Positions 6,740 to 15,413 of a stretch of DNA of 15,725 nt are shown piece by piece. Source of the stretch: JADYZU01 sp964443055 (GTDB lineage Bacteria > Pseudomonadota > Alphaproteobacteria > Rhodobacterales > Rhodobacteraceae); NCBI GenBank assembly GCA_964443055.1, contig CAYUBT010000048.1, positions 1 through 15,725 of the forward strand, in the 5' to 3' direction. The notes beneath the pieces are model-generated. The model worked only from the letters and a program-made list of their open reading frames with translations. It did not search any database and was not told the origin of the DNA. Both the position numbers and the translations under genes were made by a program. The first letter of the stretch is position 1, and the number at the start of each line of letters is the position of its first letter.

Positions 6740-7711
6740 TCACATGCCGCCGTTCAACATCGTGTAGATGTCCCAGATCGACGGCCCGATCAAGATCACC
6801 AGCAGCGGCGGCACCGTCAGCATCATGGTGGCGAGAGTCATCTTGGTGGGCAGCTTGTTGGCCTTTTCCTCGGCCCGCATGACGCGCTTGTCGCGCATCT
6901 CGCTGGCGTAGACGCGCAGGGCGTCGGCGATCGAGGTGCCGAATTGCTGGCTCTGGATCAGGACGGTGACGAAGGACGAGATGTCCTGGACGCCACAGCG
7001 TTCGGCCATGTCACGCAGCACCTGGGTCTTGTCCTTCCCGGCCTTCATCTCGAGGCTGACGATCTGGAACTCCTCGGCAAGTGCCGGGAATCCCGCGCGC
7101 ATCTCGTTGCTGACCCGCAGGATCGACTGGTCGAGGCTCTGGCCCGCCTCGACGCAGACGAGCATGAGGTCGAGCGAGTCGGGGAAGGCATGGGTGATTT
7201 CTTCCTCGCGCACCGCCTGCCTGCGCGTCACCCAGTATTTGGGCAGCATGTAGCCCGCGGCCCCGGGGCCGAGGATGCCGAGGATCAGCGTCTGCATCGA
7301 CGGATCGCCGGTCGTGGACAGAAGCAGCACATAGGCACCGCCGATGCCCAGAAAACCGAGCCCCAGCGCGAATTGCGCGAAATGATAGATGCGCACCGCG
7401 TTCTTCGAGCGATAACCCGCCCGCAGAAGCTTCAGCCGCGCCGCCGAATATTCTTCCTCGTTCTGGGGCTCGAGAAAGTTCGAGAACTTCTCGAGCTTGT
7501 CGCCGGGGTTGTCCTGGCGCAGGTGATCGTGGCGCTGGCCTCCGGCGACGGGCCGGGTCTGTTCGCGCAGCCGGTCGAGCGGGTCCCTGCTCTTCTGAAG
7601 CAGGAGCGGCAGCGCCAGTAGGATGAGGAGCACGCCGAGCATGCCCACGGCGATCAGGGGGCCGAAGGGGCCGAGCAGATCCTGCAGGAACTGGTTGATG
7701 CTGGCGAGCAT
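6740..7711 (-). CDS. tadC: Tad inner-membrane platform protein TadC
   Basis: 323 residues of the type II secretion F (GspF) superfamily. There is an N-terminal membrane helix (about 14-38), two central ones (about 110-130 and 139-157), and one at the C-terminus (about 295-315). Between the last two lies the cytoplasmic helical F domain, with AFPDSLDLMLVCVEAGQSLDQSI (start of the domain), FPALAEEFQIVSLEMKAGK and FVTVLIQSQQFGTSIADAL. The ending KMTLATMMLTVPPLLVILIGPS is typical of TadC. With TadB it forms the inner-membrane platform on which the CpaF ATPase acts to extrude pilin subunits. It starts 10 nt after tadB. Confidence 0.94.
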   Translation of the reverse strand: MLASINQFLQDLLGPFGPLIAVGMLGVLLILLALPLLLQKSRDPLDRLREQTRPVAGGQRHDHLRQDNPGDKLEKFSNFLEPQNEEEYSAARLKLLRAGYRSKNAVRIYHFAQFALGLGFLGIGGAYVLLLSTTGDPSMQTLILGILGPGAAGYMLPKYWVTRRQAVREEEITHAFPDSLDLMLVCVEAGQSLDQSILRVSNEMRAGFPALAEEFQIVSLEMKAGKDKTQVLRDMAERCGVQDISSFVTVLIQSQQFGTSIADALRVYASEMRDKRVMRAEEKANKLPTKMTLATMMLTVPPLLVILIGPSIWDIYTMLNGGM

Positions 7712-7721
7712 GAGTCCTCCT

Positions 7722-8690
7722 TCAGACCTTGATGTTCACAAGGGCTTTCATCACGAACCAGTTGGCGATCAGAAAGCCTGCGACGACGAGTGCTGCGGGA
7801 ATGAACACGGGCGTGTCGATCACCTTGTCGTAATAGTCGGGCTGCAGCATGTTGATGCCGACGAGCGCGAGGATCGGGAAGAACGACAGGAAGGAGCCGG
7901 ACCACTTCGCCTCGGCGGTGATCGCCTTGACGCGGCGGAACAGCCGGAAGCGCGAGCGGATCACCTGTGACAGCCCGTGCAGGATCTCGGCCAGGTTGCC
8001 GCCCGATGTCTGCTGGATCGACACGGCCACTGCAAGGAAACGCAAATCCTGGAGGTCGATCCGTTCGGCCATGGCCTTGAGCGATTCGCCCATGTCGCGG
8101 CCATAGGCGGCCTCGTCCGAGATGATGCCCATTTCCGAACCCAGCGGATCGGGAACCTCATTGGCGACAATGGCCACGGCGGACGAGAAAGGATGCCCCA
8201 CGCGCAGGCTGCGCACCATCAGCTCGACCGCGTCGGGAAGCTGTTCCTCGATCATGGCGAGCCGCTTCTTCGCCTTGCCGTTGACCCAGATGAAGACGCC
8301 GCCCACGCCCATGACGACCGAGACCAGCAGCCGCAGCGGCGCGGCGGCACCTGTGCCGATGCTCAGCGCGACGAAGGCCACGGCAGAGAGGCCGATCATG
8401 ATCATGATGAGCTGCACCGGCGAGAAGGCGATATTCGCCTTCTGCGCCCGATCGGCGAGGATCGAATAGAGCGGGATCTCGCGCGAGCGGATGTGCTGCG
8501 ACATCTCCTTGCGGAGCTGTTCCAGCACCTCCTCGCGGCGGTTGCCCTTCTCGAGCAGCGTCAGCCGCCGGTTCACGCGGGCGTTCAGGCTGATCGACTT
8601 GCCGAAGACCGTCAGATAGAGGCCCTCGACGATGGCGATGACGGCGATGAAGATGAGGCCGTAGATCAGGGGTTCGATGGAAAGGGTCAT
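7722..8690 (-). CDS. tadB: Tad inner-membrane platform protein TadB
   Basis: 322 residues, GspF superfamily and partner of TadC. Membrane helices are at about 8-28, 93-110, 115-132, 263-282 and 295-315. The F domain spans about 148-265: EEQLPDAVELMVRSLRVGHP, EVPDPLGSEMGIISDEAAYGR and VSIQQTSGGNLAEILHGLSQVIRSR (in pieces), then FRRVKAITAEAKWSG. The order TadA-TadB-TadC and the near-zero spacing (5 nt after cpaF, 10 nt before tadC) imply translational coupling and matched amounts. Nothing unusual is seen against the family. Confidence 0.95.
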   Translation of the reverse strand: MTLSIEPLIYGLIFIAVIAIVEGLYLTVFGKSISLNARVNRRLTLLEKGNRREEVLEQLRKEMSQHIRSREIPLYSILADRAQKANIAFSPVQLIMIMIGLSAVAFVALSIGTGAAAPLRLLVSVVMGVGGVFIWVNGKAKKRLAMIEEQLPDAVELMVRSLRVGHPFSSAVAIVANEVPDPLGSEMGIISDEAAYGRDMGESLKAMAERIDLQDLRFLAVAVSIQQTSGGNLAEILHGLSQVIRSRFRLFRRVKAITAEAKWSGSFLSFFPILALVGINMLQPDYYDKVIDTPVFIPAALVVAGFLIANWFVMKALVNIKV

Positions 8691-8695
8691 GGCAC

Positions 8696-10138
<1,443 letters not shown>

Positions 10139-10142
10139 GGAT

Positions 10143-11402
10143 TCAGCCCCTCGCCACCTGCTTGCCCGCCTCGGCGGTGTTCACGTCGTGGACGGATTTC
10201 GCGAGTTTCGCGATTTCCTTGCGCAACGGGTTCTTCGGCGCGCCTTCGCCCAGGGGCAGTCCGTGGTCGTTCTGCTGGCCCACCTGCTTGCCGCCGTCGG
10301 GCAGGAGCACTTCGATCGAGATGCCGAGGCTTTCCGCCAGCCGCTTCACCCGGGCCTTGCCGGTAAGGTCTGTGAAGCCCGGCGCCCGGTTGAGGATGAA
10401 TCGCATCTTGGCGAAGGGCAGGCCCTCGCTCGTCAGCGCGCGTTTCAGCCGCAGCGCATTCTGGGCCGAGCGCATGTCGAGTTCGAGAATGCCGAAATAG
10501 ACATGCGCGGCATTGAGGACCGCCTCGGACCAGTCGACGATGGTCGGGGGCAGGTCGATGACGACATAGTCGAAATTCGTGCGCGCCATCTCGATGATAT
10601 GCTCGATCTCGCGCGCGCCGAGCAGGTCGAGCGGGACGAGTTCGGCAGGCGCGGTCAGTACATGCAGGCGCTGGTTGAAGGTCTGCAGCGTGCCCATGAA
10701 GGAATCGCTGTCCATCTCTTCGGCATTGGTGAGGAATTCGAGCACGTTCTCGCGGCGCGGCAGGTCGAGATAGGTGGCGACCGAACCGAACTGGAAGTCG
10801 AAATCCAGCAGGCAGACCCGCAGGGGGTCGTCCTTCTCGAGCGTGGCCAGCTCCCAGGCGAGGTTCGCGGCAAGGGTTGTCGCCCCGACGCCGCCTGCGA
10901 GCGCCTGCACGGGAATGACGACGCCCGAACAATCGTCCGTGGCGCGCGGAGCGGTGCGTGTCGCGGTTGCGGGGGCGAGGCCCTGCGGGGGAGCCGTCAT
11001 CCGGGTGATGGCGCGCGCGAGTTCGCCCTCGGGCAGGGGGTAGGGGACGAATTCGTCACCCCCCTCGCGCAGAAGCTGGTGGAGGGCGGAGGGACTCACC
11101 TCGTCGGCGATCAGGATCACACTCAGGTCGCGCCGCTTGGCGAGCGCGATGATATCGGTGATGAGTCCCAGGTTGGCCTCGTCGCGCGCACCAAGGGCGA
11201 TGGCGACGAATTGCAGGTCGGCGGCCTCGGGCTGCTTGAGGAAGGTCATCGCCTCGGTGAAGGTGAGGTCGCCCCAGGATTCACCGAGCGCTGCCTCCAT
11301 GTCCTCGATCAGGAGATCGAATTCCCGCACGTCGCGGCTGATGGTGCAGGCGACGAGCGGTTGCGGTTCGGGCTGGAGTTCGGCGGTGCTGCTCATTGCC
11401 AT
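10143..11402 (-). CDS. cpaE: Pilus localisation ATPase-like protein CpaE/TadZ
   Basis: 419 residues. Start 11402 is supported by AGGAAAGGG about 6 nt upstream; the upstream-extended ATG at 11474 is not. Residues about 15-135 form a receiver-like domain without an obvious phospho-acceptor Asp at the usual site. After a Pro/Ala/Thr linker (about 137-155) comes a MinD/ParA-like domain with AGGVGATTLAANLA (169-182), the DFDFQFG strand (200-206) and FDYVVIDLPP. The P-loop lacks both lysines of the deviant Walker A motif, as in other CpaE proteins, so ATP binding or hydrolysis may be altered. CpaE/TadZ proteins localise to the pole and recruit the Tad machine. A 287 nt gap containing a repeat arm separates it from the upstream ompA-type gene, whereas cpaF follows 4 nt downstream. 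Confidence 0.93.
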   Translation of the reverse strand: MAMSSTAELQPEPQPLVACTISRDVREFDLLIEDMEAALGESWGDLTFTEAMTFLKQPEAADLQFVAIALGARDEANLGLITDIIALAKRRDLSVILIADEVSPSALHQLLREGGDEFVPYPLPEGELARAITRMTAPPQGLAPATATRTAPRATDDCSGVVIPVQALAGGVGATTLAANLAWELATLEKDDPLRVCLLDFDFQFGSVATYLDLPRRENVLEFLTNAEEMDSDSFMGTLQTFNQRLHVLTAPAELVPLDLLGAREIEHIIEMARTNFDYVVIDLPPTIVDWSEAVLNAAHVYFGILELDMRSAQNALRLKRALTSEGLPFAKMRFILNRAPGFTDLTGKARVKRLAESLGISIEVLLPDGGKQVGQQNDHGLPLGEGAPKNPLRKEIAKLAKSVHDVNTAEAGKQVARG

Positions 11403-11689
11403 GTCGTCCCTTTCCTGCGCACGGGGGAGCGGGACGACGCCTGCGCCCACCCTCCACCCGCCGGGCCGTCTCATGCGGCCGGAGATGTCCTTGCAGGATA
11501 AATCGCGATCAATGGTGACCGGATTGGGGCAGAATGTCAGTCATTGTTGGGTTTTGTGCGACGATGACGGCTGCGGGGCAGGGCTGTTGATCCCGTCCGT
11601 TCCGTCATTGCGAGCAGTAGCGGAGCAACCCGGACTCGCCGACGCACCGGTTCCCTGCAAGGACGGAGTGGCAACGGGTGTGCTGCCGG
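11403..11689. other. Large intergenic gap inside the tad operon
   Basis: A 287 nt break between the OmpA-type lipoprotein gene and cpaE in a cluster where most spacings are under 30 nt. It holds one repeat arm (11604-11634). No gene and no convincing promoter or terminator were found in the remainder, although the AT-richer stretch around 11499-11560 is the likeliest place for one. Confidence 0.6.
11604..11634 (-). repeat. Single arm of the palindromic element (31 bp)
   Basis: CGTCATTGCGAGCAGTAGCG followed by GAGCAACCCGG matches the right arm of the complete elements, in reverse orientation. No matching left arm is found within the next 90 nt; GCAAGGACGG at 11658-11667 may be a decayed remnant. 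It is a degenerate or solo copy. Confidence 0.75.
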
Positions 11690-12328
11690 TCAGCCGCCCA
11701 GTGTCGTGGCGGCAGGGCCACTTTCGGGCGACTGCGTGCCTGCCGAGGCGACATAGTCGCGGAAGATGATCTGCGCATATCTGCCGTTCAGCACGCCCGG
11801 ATGGTTCTGGACGAAACCCGAGACCTCGGTCACGGTGCGCCGGTTCGCGCGTTCGCGGCCCTCGCTGACGACGAGGGGCTGCGTCTCGCCATGGCTCACG
11901 ACCGCCTCGAGCCGCGACCGTTCGATCCCCTGGCTCAGCAGATAGGCGACGGCCGCATTGGCGCGCCGCTGGCCGAGCTGGTGGTTGTAGGCGGCGCTGC
12001 CGACAAGGTCGGTGTGGCCGTAGACGCGGAAGCGCACTTCGGGGAACTGGCGGATCCAGCTGGCCTGCTGGCGCAGCACGGCCTGGGCCTGCGCGTCGAG
12101 TACCGCCGAATCGAAGGCGAAATTGATGGTCGAGGGCACTTCCGCGGCGAAACGCCGCGCGAGGCTGATGCGATGATCGGCCTGACCGCTGTGGACGAGG
12201 ATATTGTTCATCGTCGCATTGCCGAAGCCGGAGCCGCTCCAGAGCCCGACTTCGGTGTCCGCGCCGGGGATTTCCTCGCAGGCCGCGAGGGCCAGGGCTG
12301 CGGTGGCTGCAAGGGCGAGGGCTCTCAT
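11690..12328 (-). CDS. OmpA-domain lipoprotein of the tad cluster
   Basis: 212 residues. MRALALAATAALALAAC is a lipoprotein signal with lipobox ALAAC (Cys17). The C-terminal part, about 65-165, is an OmpA/MotB peptidoglycan-binding domain: STINFAFDSAVLDAQAQ, FRVYGHTDLVGSAAYNHQLG, QRRANAAVAYLLSQGI and RERANRRTVTEV. The HTD, QRRA and ERANRR residues of this family are present. Start 12328 is preferred because GGAG lies 7 nt upstream and the signal peptide is then normal; the ATG at 12355 overlaps the cpaC end. It lies 13 nt after cpaC, where other Tad loci have RcpB/CpaD-type outer-membrane proteins. It probably anchors the secretin complex to the cell wall; this role is inferred from position. 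Confidence 0.9.
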   Translation of the reverse strand: MRALALAATAALALAACEEIPGADTEVGLWSGSGFGNATMNNILVHSGQADHRISLARRFAAEVPSTINFAFDSAVLDAQAQAVLRQQASWIRQFPEVRFRVYGHTDLVGSAAYNHQLGQRRANAAVAYLLSQGIERSRLEAVVSHGETQPLVVSEGRERANRRTVTEVSGFVQNHPGVLNGRYAQIIFRDYVASAGTQSPESGPAATTLGG

Positions 12329-12341
12329 CGCGTGGCTCCGC

Positions 12342-13754
12342 TCAGTCAAGGACATAGCCGTAGGATCCGCTGAAATCCTGCCGCGCGACCTCGCCCGCCG
12401 CTCCAGCGGTGGGGCGGCCCTCGGTCCAGCCGAACAGGAACAGGTCGCTCTGGCTGGGCGGACGCACCCGGTCGGTGGGCAGGGCGAGCACCTCGCCGCG
12501 CGTGGGCGTCACCAGATGGGCGGTGACGATGATGACCAGTTCCGTCTGCGCGCGCGTATATTCCGCCGAACGGAACAGCGCGCCGAGGATCGGGATGTCG
12601 CCCAGCCAGGGGACCTGGCCCGCAAGGTCGCGGAAGTCGTCGGACAGCAGCCCGGCGATGGCAAAGCTCTCGCCGTCGCGCATCTCGACCGTGGTCGAGG
12701 TCTCCCGGCGGCGGAAAGCGTCGATGTTGAAACCGTTGACCGTGATCCCGTTCGCCGGGTCGATGGAGGAGACGGCGGCATTCAGTTCGAGATTGATCAG
12801 GTCGCCGTCGACGACGCGCGGAATGAAGTTCAGCTCGACGCCGAAGGGCTTGTATTCGACGCTGACCGTGCCGCCGTCGTTGACCGGAACCGGATATTCG
12901 CCCCCGGCGAGGAAATGCGCCTCCTGTCCCGACAGGGCGGTGAGGTTCGGCTCGGCCAGCGTGCGCACGACGCCGCGGCTTTCGAGCGCCTCGAGCAGGA
13001 GACCGACCTGCAGCCCCCCGGCGTTGAAGCCGAAGAGCATGGCGCCGTTCGAGTTCGTCCCGGGCAGGTTGCCGGCCAGCGCGCTGGCCGCGGCCCCCCC
13101 GCCCGTCAGGGCGTTGGACGAGCCGCGCACCCCGAGGTCGCCACCCATGGCCGTGCCGCCAAGGGCCAGCGACGAGGACAAGGATTGCGACACCGTGCGG
13201 TTCATCTCGGCAAAGCGCACGCGCAGCATCACCTGCTGGGTGCCGCCCACCGTCATCAGATTCGACACGCGGTCAGGCGCGTAGCGCTGCGCCAGCTCCA
13301 GCGCCCGGTCGAGCCGCGCGATCGAGGACACCGTGCCCGACAGCACGATCCCGTCATTGGCGGTGCGCACCTCGATGCTTTCGCCCGGCAGGATCTGCTG
13401 GAGCCGTTCCTTGAACTCGGCCACATCCGGGGTGACGTGAATTTCGGCATTGGTGATGAGCTGCCCCTCGGCGCCAAGGATGGTCAGCGTCGTGCGGCCC
13501 GGCTCCTTGCCCAGCAGATAGATCGTGCGGTCCGAGAGCGAGGAGATATCGGCGATCCCCGGATTGGCGATCGAGACTTCGGTGAAGGGCTGGTCGCTTT
13601 CGACGACGACGGCGCGGTTCATGGGGACAGAGAGCGGGGCGGAGGCCGTGCCGGTGATGATCCGAAGCGTTTCGGCCTGCACCACGCCGGTGACCGCGCC
13701 GCCTGTCAACACAAAGCCGAGCGCGGAGGCCCGAAGGAACCGTCTGAAAATCAT
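12342..13754 (-). CDS. cpaC: Outer-membrane secretin CpaC/RcpA
   Basis: 470 residues. A Sec signal peptide, about 1-27, ends at VVQA. Residues about 28-100 form the pilus-specific N-domain (PLSVPMNRAVVVE, VSIANPGIADISSLSDRTIYLLGKEPG). About 105-170 is a BON-like domain. The secretin core, about 230-440, carries VEYKPFGVELNFIP, SFAIAGLLSDDFRD, the secretin signature VPWLGDIPILGALFRS and TELVIIVTAHLV. It forms the multimeric outer-membrane pore through which Flp pili leave the cell. A GSSNALTGGGAAASALAG stretch (about 215-235) is flexible and low-complexity. The downstream OmpA lipoprotein gene is 13 nt away. The upstream gap to cpaB is 229 nt and holds a repeat arm and a DnaA-box match. Confidence 0.97.
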   Translation of the reverse strand: MIFRRFLRASALGFVLTGGAVTGVVQAETLRIITGTASAPLSVPMNRAVVVESDQPFTEVSIANPGIADISSLSDRTIYLLGKEPGRTTLTILGAEGQLITNAEIHVTPDVAEFKERLQQILPGESIEVRTANDGIVLSGTVSSIARLDRALELAQRYAPDRVSNLMTVGGTQQVMLRVRFAEMNRTVSQSLSSSLALGGTAMGGDLGVRGSSNALTGGGAAASALAGNLPGTNSNGAMLFGFNAGGLQVGLLLEALESRGVVRTLAEPNLTALSGQEAHFLAGGEYPVPVNDGGTVSVEYKPFGVELNFIPRVVDGDLINLELNAAVSSIDPANGITVNGFNIDAFRRRETSTTVEMRDGESFAIAGLLSDDFRDLAGQVPWLGDIPILGALFRSAEYTRAQTELVIIVTAHLVTPTRGEVLALPTDRVRPPSQSDLFLFGWTEGRPTAGAAGEVARQDFSGSYGYVLD

Positions 13755-13864
13755 GTGACCTGCCTCTCGATCACTGCCCCGGCGGGTCTTTGCGCCCGCA
13801 CTGTGTCGCAGACTGCGCGTTCGGGTAACTCATTGCAACAGAAATGCACCGTGAGGATAGGTCC

Positions 13865-13873
13865 TGTGGATAA
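13865..13873 (-). promoter_or_regulatory. Perfect DnaA-box 9-mer upstream of cpaC
   Basis: On the minus strand the sequence reads TTATCCACA, identical to the classical high-affinity DnaA box. It lies 111 nt upstream of the cpaC start. A single 9-mer has roughly a one in ten chance of occurring in a window this size, less in GC-rich DNA. Its meaning is uncertain; a cell-cycle link to pilus expression is only speculative. Confidence 0.3.
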
Positions 13874-13908
13874 CCGGCAACAGGATGGGGAAGGGGCTGC
13901 CACCGCCG

Positions 13909-13938
13909 CGTCATTGTGAGCGGCGGCAAGCAACCCGG
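13909..13938 (-). repeat. Single arm of the palindromic element (30 bp)
   Basis: CGTCATTGTGAGCGGCGGCA followed by AGCAACCCGG matches the right arm in reverse orientation, with one change in the CATTGCGAG core. No partner arm is visible nearby. It lies between cpaB and cpaC in one of only two large gaps in the tad operon. Confidence 0.7.
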
Positions 13939-13983
13939 TCCTCATGTCTTCAACTGCGCGCGCCCCACGCCTCCGGCCCGTCC

Positions 13984-14826
13984 TCAATCCGAACAGGGGA
14001 TCGGGATTTCCACCACGTCGCCGCCGCGTCTGGTGCGGACGGTGCACACGCGCTCGGCGGGGGCGGCGACCGTGGGGGCGGCTTCGGCGATGCCCAGCAG
14101 GCTGCGCTGGTTCACGTCGATGGCCTCGGCCATGATCGTGTCGGTCTGGCCGACCAGCGAGATCGACAGCGAGCCTGTTGCCTGCGCCTGCGCCAGCCGC
14201 GCGACCTGTTGCGGCGTCACCTGCACGGTAGCGGTGCGGCGCACCTCGATGTCGGTGGTGTTGGAATCGGCGGTCTGGTCGAGCGCGATGACCTCGACCG
14301 CGCTTTCGATGAGCTTGGTCACCTCGCCCTCGGCGTCGGTGCTGCCGGACCAGTAGACATCCACGCGGTCACCCGGCCGCAGGAAGCCCGAGACGCTCTG
14401 CGTCGCGTTCACGCCGATGGTGAAGGCGCGCATGCCGGGCTGCAGGCTGCGGGCGATCCCGGCGGGCGCGCCGGGGGCCGTGACCTTGACGGACAGGATC
14501 GGCTCGTTCGGCTCCATCTGCCGCAGGGCGGCGCGCCGGACCTCGGGCCCTTCGGGGAAGAGGTCTTCCATCGTCGCGAAAGTGCCTTCGGGCAGGAACG
14601 GCCGTGCGTAGCGGATCGTGATCACGTCATCGGGTCCGATCCGGTCGCCGTAGGGGATGACCCGGTTGACGGCGAGCACCTCGACCGTGGGCGTGGCCTG
14701 CTGCACGGCTTCATGCGCACGGGCGATCTGCTGCTGCTGGGCTGCGAAATAACCCTGGGCCATGTAGACGGCGAAACCGGCAAGGCCGAGGCCGACGAGA
14801 AGGGTGAGACCGAAGAGTGCGCGCAT
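13984..14826 (-). CDS. cpaB: Flp pilus assembly protein CpaB/RcpC
   Basis: 280 residues. One N-terminal membrane segment (about 4-24, LFGLTLLVGLGLAGFAVYMA) is followed by a Gln/Ala-rich helix. An SAF-type domain, about 45-115, is typical of CpaB/RcpC: VLAVNRVIPYGDRIGPDDV, PFLPEGTF, LRQMEPNEPILSVKVTAPG. The C-terminal part has MRAFTIGVNATQSVSGFLRPGDRVDVYWSG, characteristic of the family. The protein is periplasmic and works with the secretin. It is the first Tad gene in the visible operon. No flp pilin precedes it: the 243 nt upstream hold repeats and a small 5 bp hairpin (14865-14879). The ribosome site is weak (AAAAAGAG). Confidence 0.94.
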   Translation of the reverse strand: MRALFGLTLLVGLGLAGFAVYMAQGYFAAQQQQIARAHEAVQQATPTVEVLAVNRVIPYGDRIGPDDVITIRYARPFLPEGTFATMEDLFPEGPEVRRAALRQMEPNEPILSVKVTAPGAPAGIARSLQPGMRAFTIGVNATQSVSGFLRPGDRVDVYWSGSTDAEGEVTKLIESAVEVIALDQTADSNTTDIEVRRTATVQVTPQQVARLAQAQATGSLSISLVGQTDTIMAEAIDVNQRSLLGIAEAAPTVAAPAERVCTVRTRRGGDVVEIPIPCSD

Positions 14827-14953
14827 GATACTGCTCTTTTTACTTGTACCGCCGATCCGCAGAAATGCCGGAAGGGCATGGTGTATGGATCAGGGTAATG
14901 TGGCGCTATTGAGGAAGCCCCGCGGTGAAAGAGGGTCGCAGCAACCGAAATCG

Positions 14954-14971
14954 CGTCATTGCGAGGAGGCG
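14954..14971 (+). repeat. Truncated left-arm fragment of the palindromic element
   Basis: CGTCATTGCGAGGAGGCG repeats the first 14 bases and part of the following block of the left arm, then breaks off 11 nt before a further left arm starts at 14983. It looks like an element cut short by a neighbouring copy. The rest of the 243 nt cpaB upstream region shows no gene. Confidence 0.6.
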
Positions 14972-14982
14972 TCATCCCCCTT

Positions 14983-15061
14983 CGTCATTGCGAGGAGCCG
15001 GAGGCGACGCGGCAAGCCAGAATCGTCGGGACTGGCCCGCTTCACTTTCCCCATACTGACG
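14983..15061 (+). repeat. Palindromic element with intact left arm and decayed right arm (79 bp)
   Basis: The left arm, CGTCATTGCGAGGAGCCGGA to GGCAAGCCAG (14983-15020), is identical to those in the array at the right end. The right arm (15031-15061) aligns without gaps to the intact arm of the copy at 15519 with about 19 of 31 bases matching, and it still ends in TGACG. Total length equals that of type B copies. It ends 8 nt from the stop codon of the GIY-YIG gene. Confidence 0.72.
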
Positions 15062-15069
15062 AAAGCGGC

Positions 15070-15372
15070 TCATGTCGCGATCTGCAGCCACAGGTCGCGC
15101 CAGTCCGGGTTGAGCGTCTCGACCAGTTGCAGCTTTTTCCTGCGCGAGCCTGCCTTGATCTGTTTTTCCCGAAGGATCGCCGTCTCCATCGTCTCATGCG
15201 GCTCGAACCAGACGAGGGCCTTGCAGCCGTAGCGGGTGGCGAAACCGGGAACCATGCCCTGCCGGTGCTGCCAGACCCGTTGCGGCAGGTTCGAGGTGAC
15301 GCCGGTGTAAAGCGTCCCGTTGCGCCTGCTGGCCATGATATAGACGGCCGGCTGTCTGCTCCGCTGCCTCAT
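15070..15372 (-). CDS. Small single-domain GIY-YIG nuclease (UPF0213/COG2827-like)
   Basis: 100 residues, nearly all one GIY-YIG domain. The GIY half is AVYIMASRRNG with Tyr11, and the YIG half is TLYTGVTSNL with Tyr22. The catalytic Arg is in LPQRVWQHR, the metal-binding Glu in TAILREKQIKAGSRRKK, and a conserved C-terminal NPDWRDLW follows. All expected active-site residues are present, so an active metal-dependent nuclease is plausible. The family is widespread and of unknown function; it is unlike UvrC and intron homing enzymes, which carry extra domains. Start 15372 is the only ATG giving a full domain, though no clear ribosome site precedes it. Repeat elements flank it closely: one ends 8 nt past its stop, and an array begins 41 nt before its start. 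Confidence 0.93.
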   Translation of the reverse strand: MRQRSRQPAVYIMASRRNGTLYTGVTSNLPQRVWQHRQGMVPGFATRYGCKALVWFEPHETMETAILREKQIKAGSRRKKLQLVETLNPDWRDLWLQIAT

Positions 15373-15413
15373 GCCCGGAGCATCGGCGGGTGATCGTTAC
15401 AATACGGTTAAGC

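Noticed and set aside
12204..13919. Long plus-strand open frame of 571 codons opposite cpaC and the OmpA-type gene
   Set aside because: It is a shadow of the high-GC codon pattern of real minus-strand genes. Its translation is rich in Arg, Gly, Asp and His with no recognisable domain. Similar shadows at 3536-5206, 8765-10366 and 9786-11501 were dropped for the same reason.
14865..14879. Terminator between the GIY-YIG gene and cpaB
   Set aside because: ATGCC-CTTCC-GGCAT has only five pairs and is followed by three T residues. This is too weak to call, though it could contribute.
15070..15372. Intron- or intein-associated homing endonuclease
   Set aside because: The protein is a bare GIY-YIG domain of 100 residues with no DNA-recognition domain, and no intron or split host gene surrounds it.
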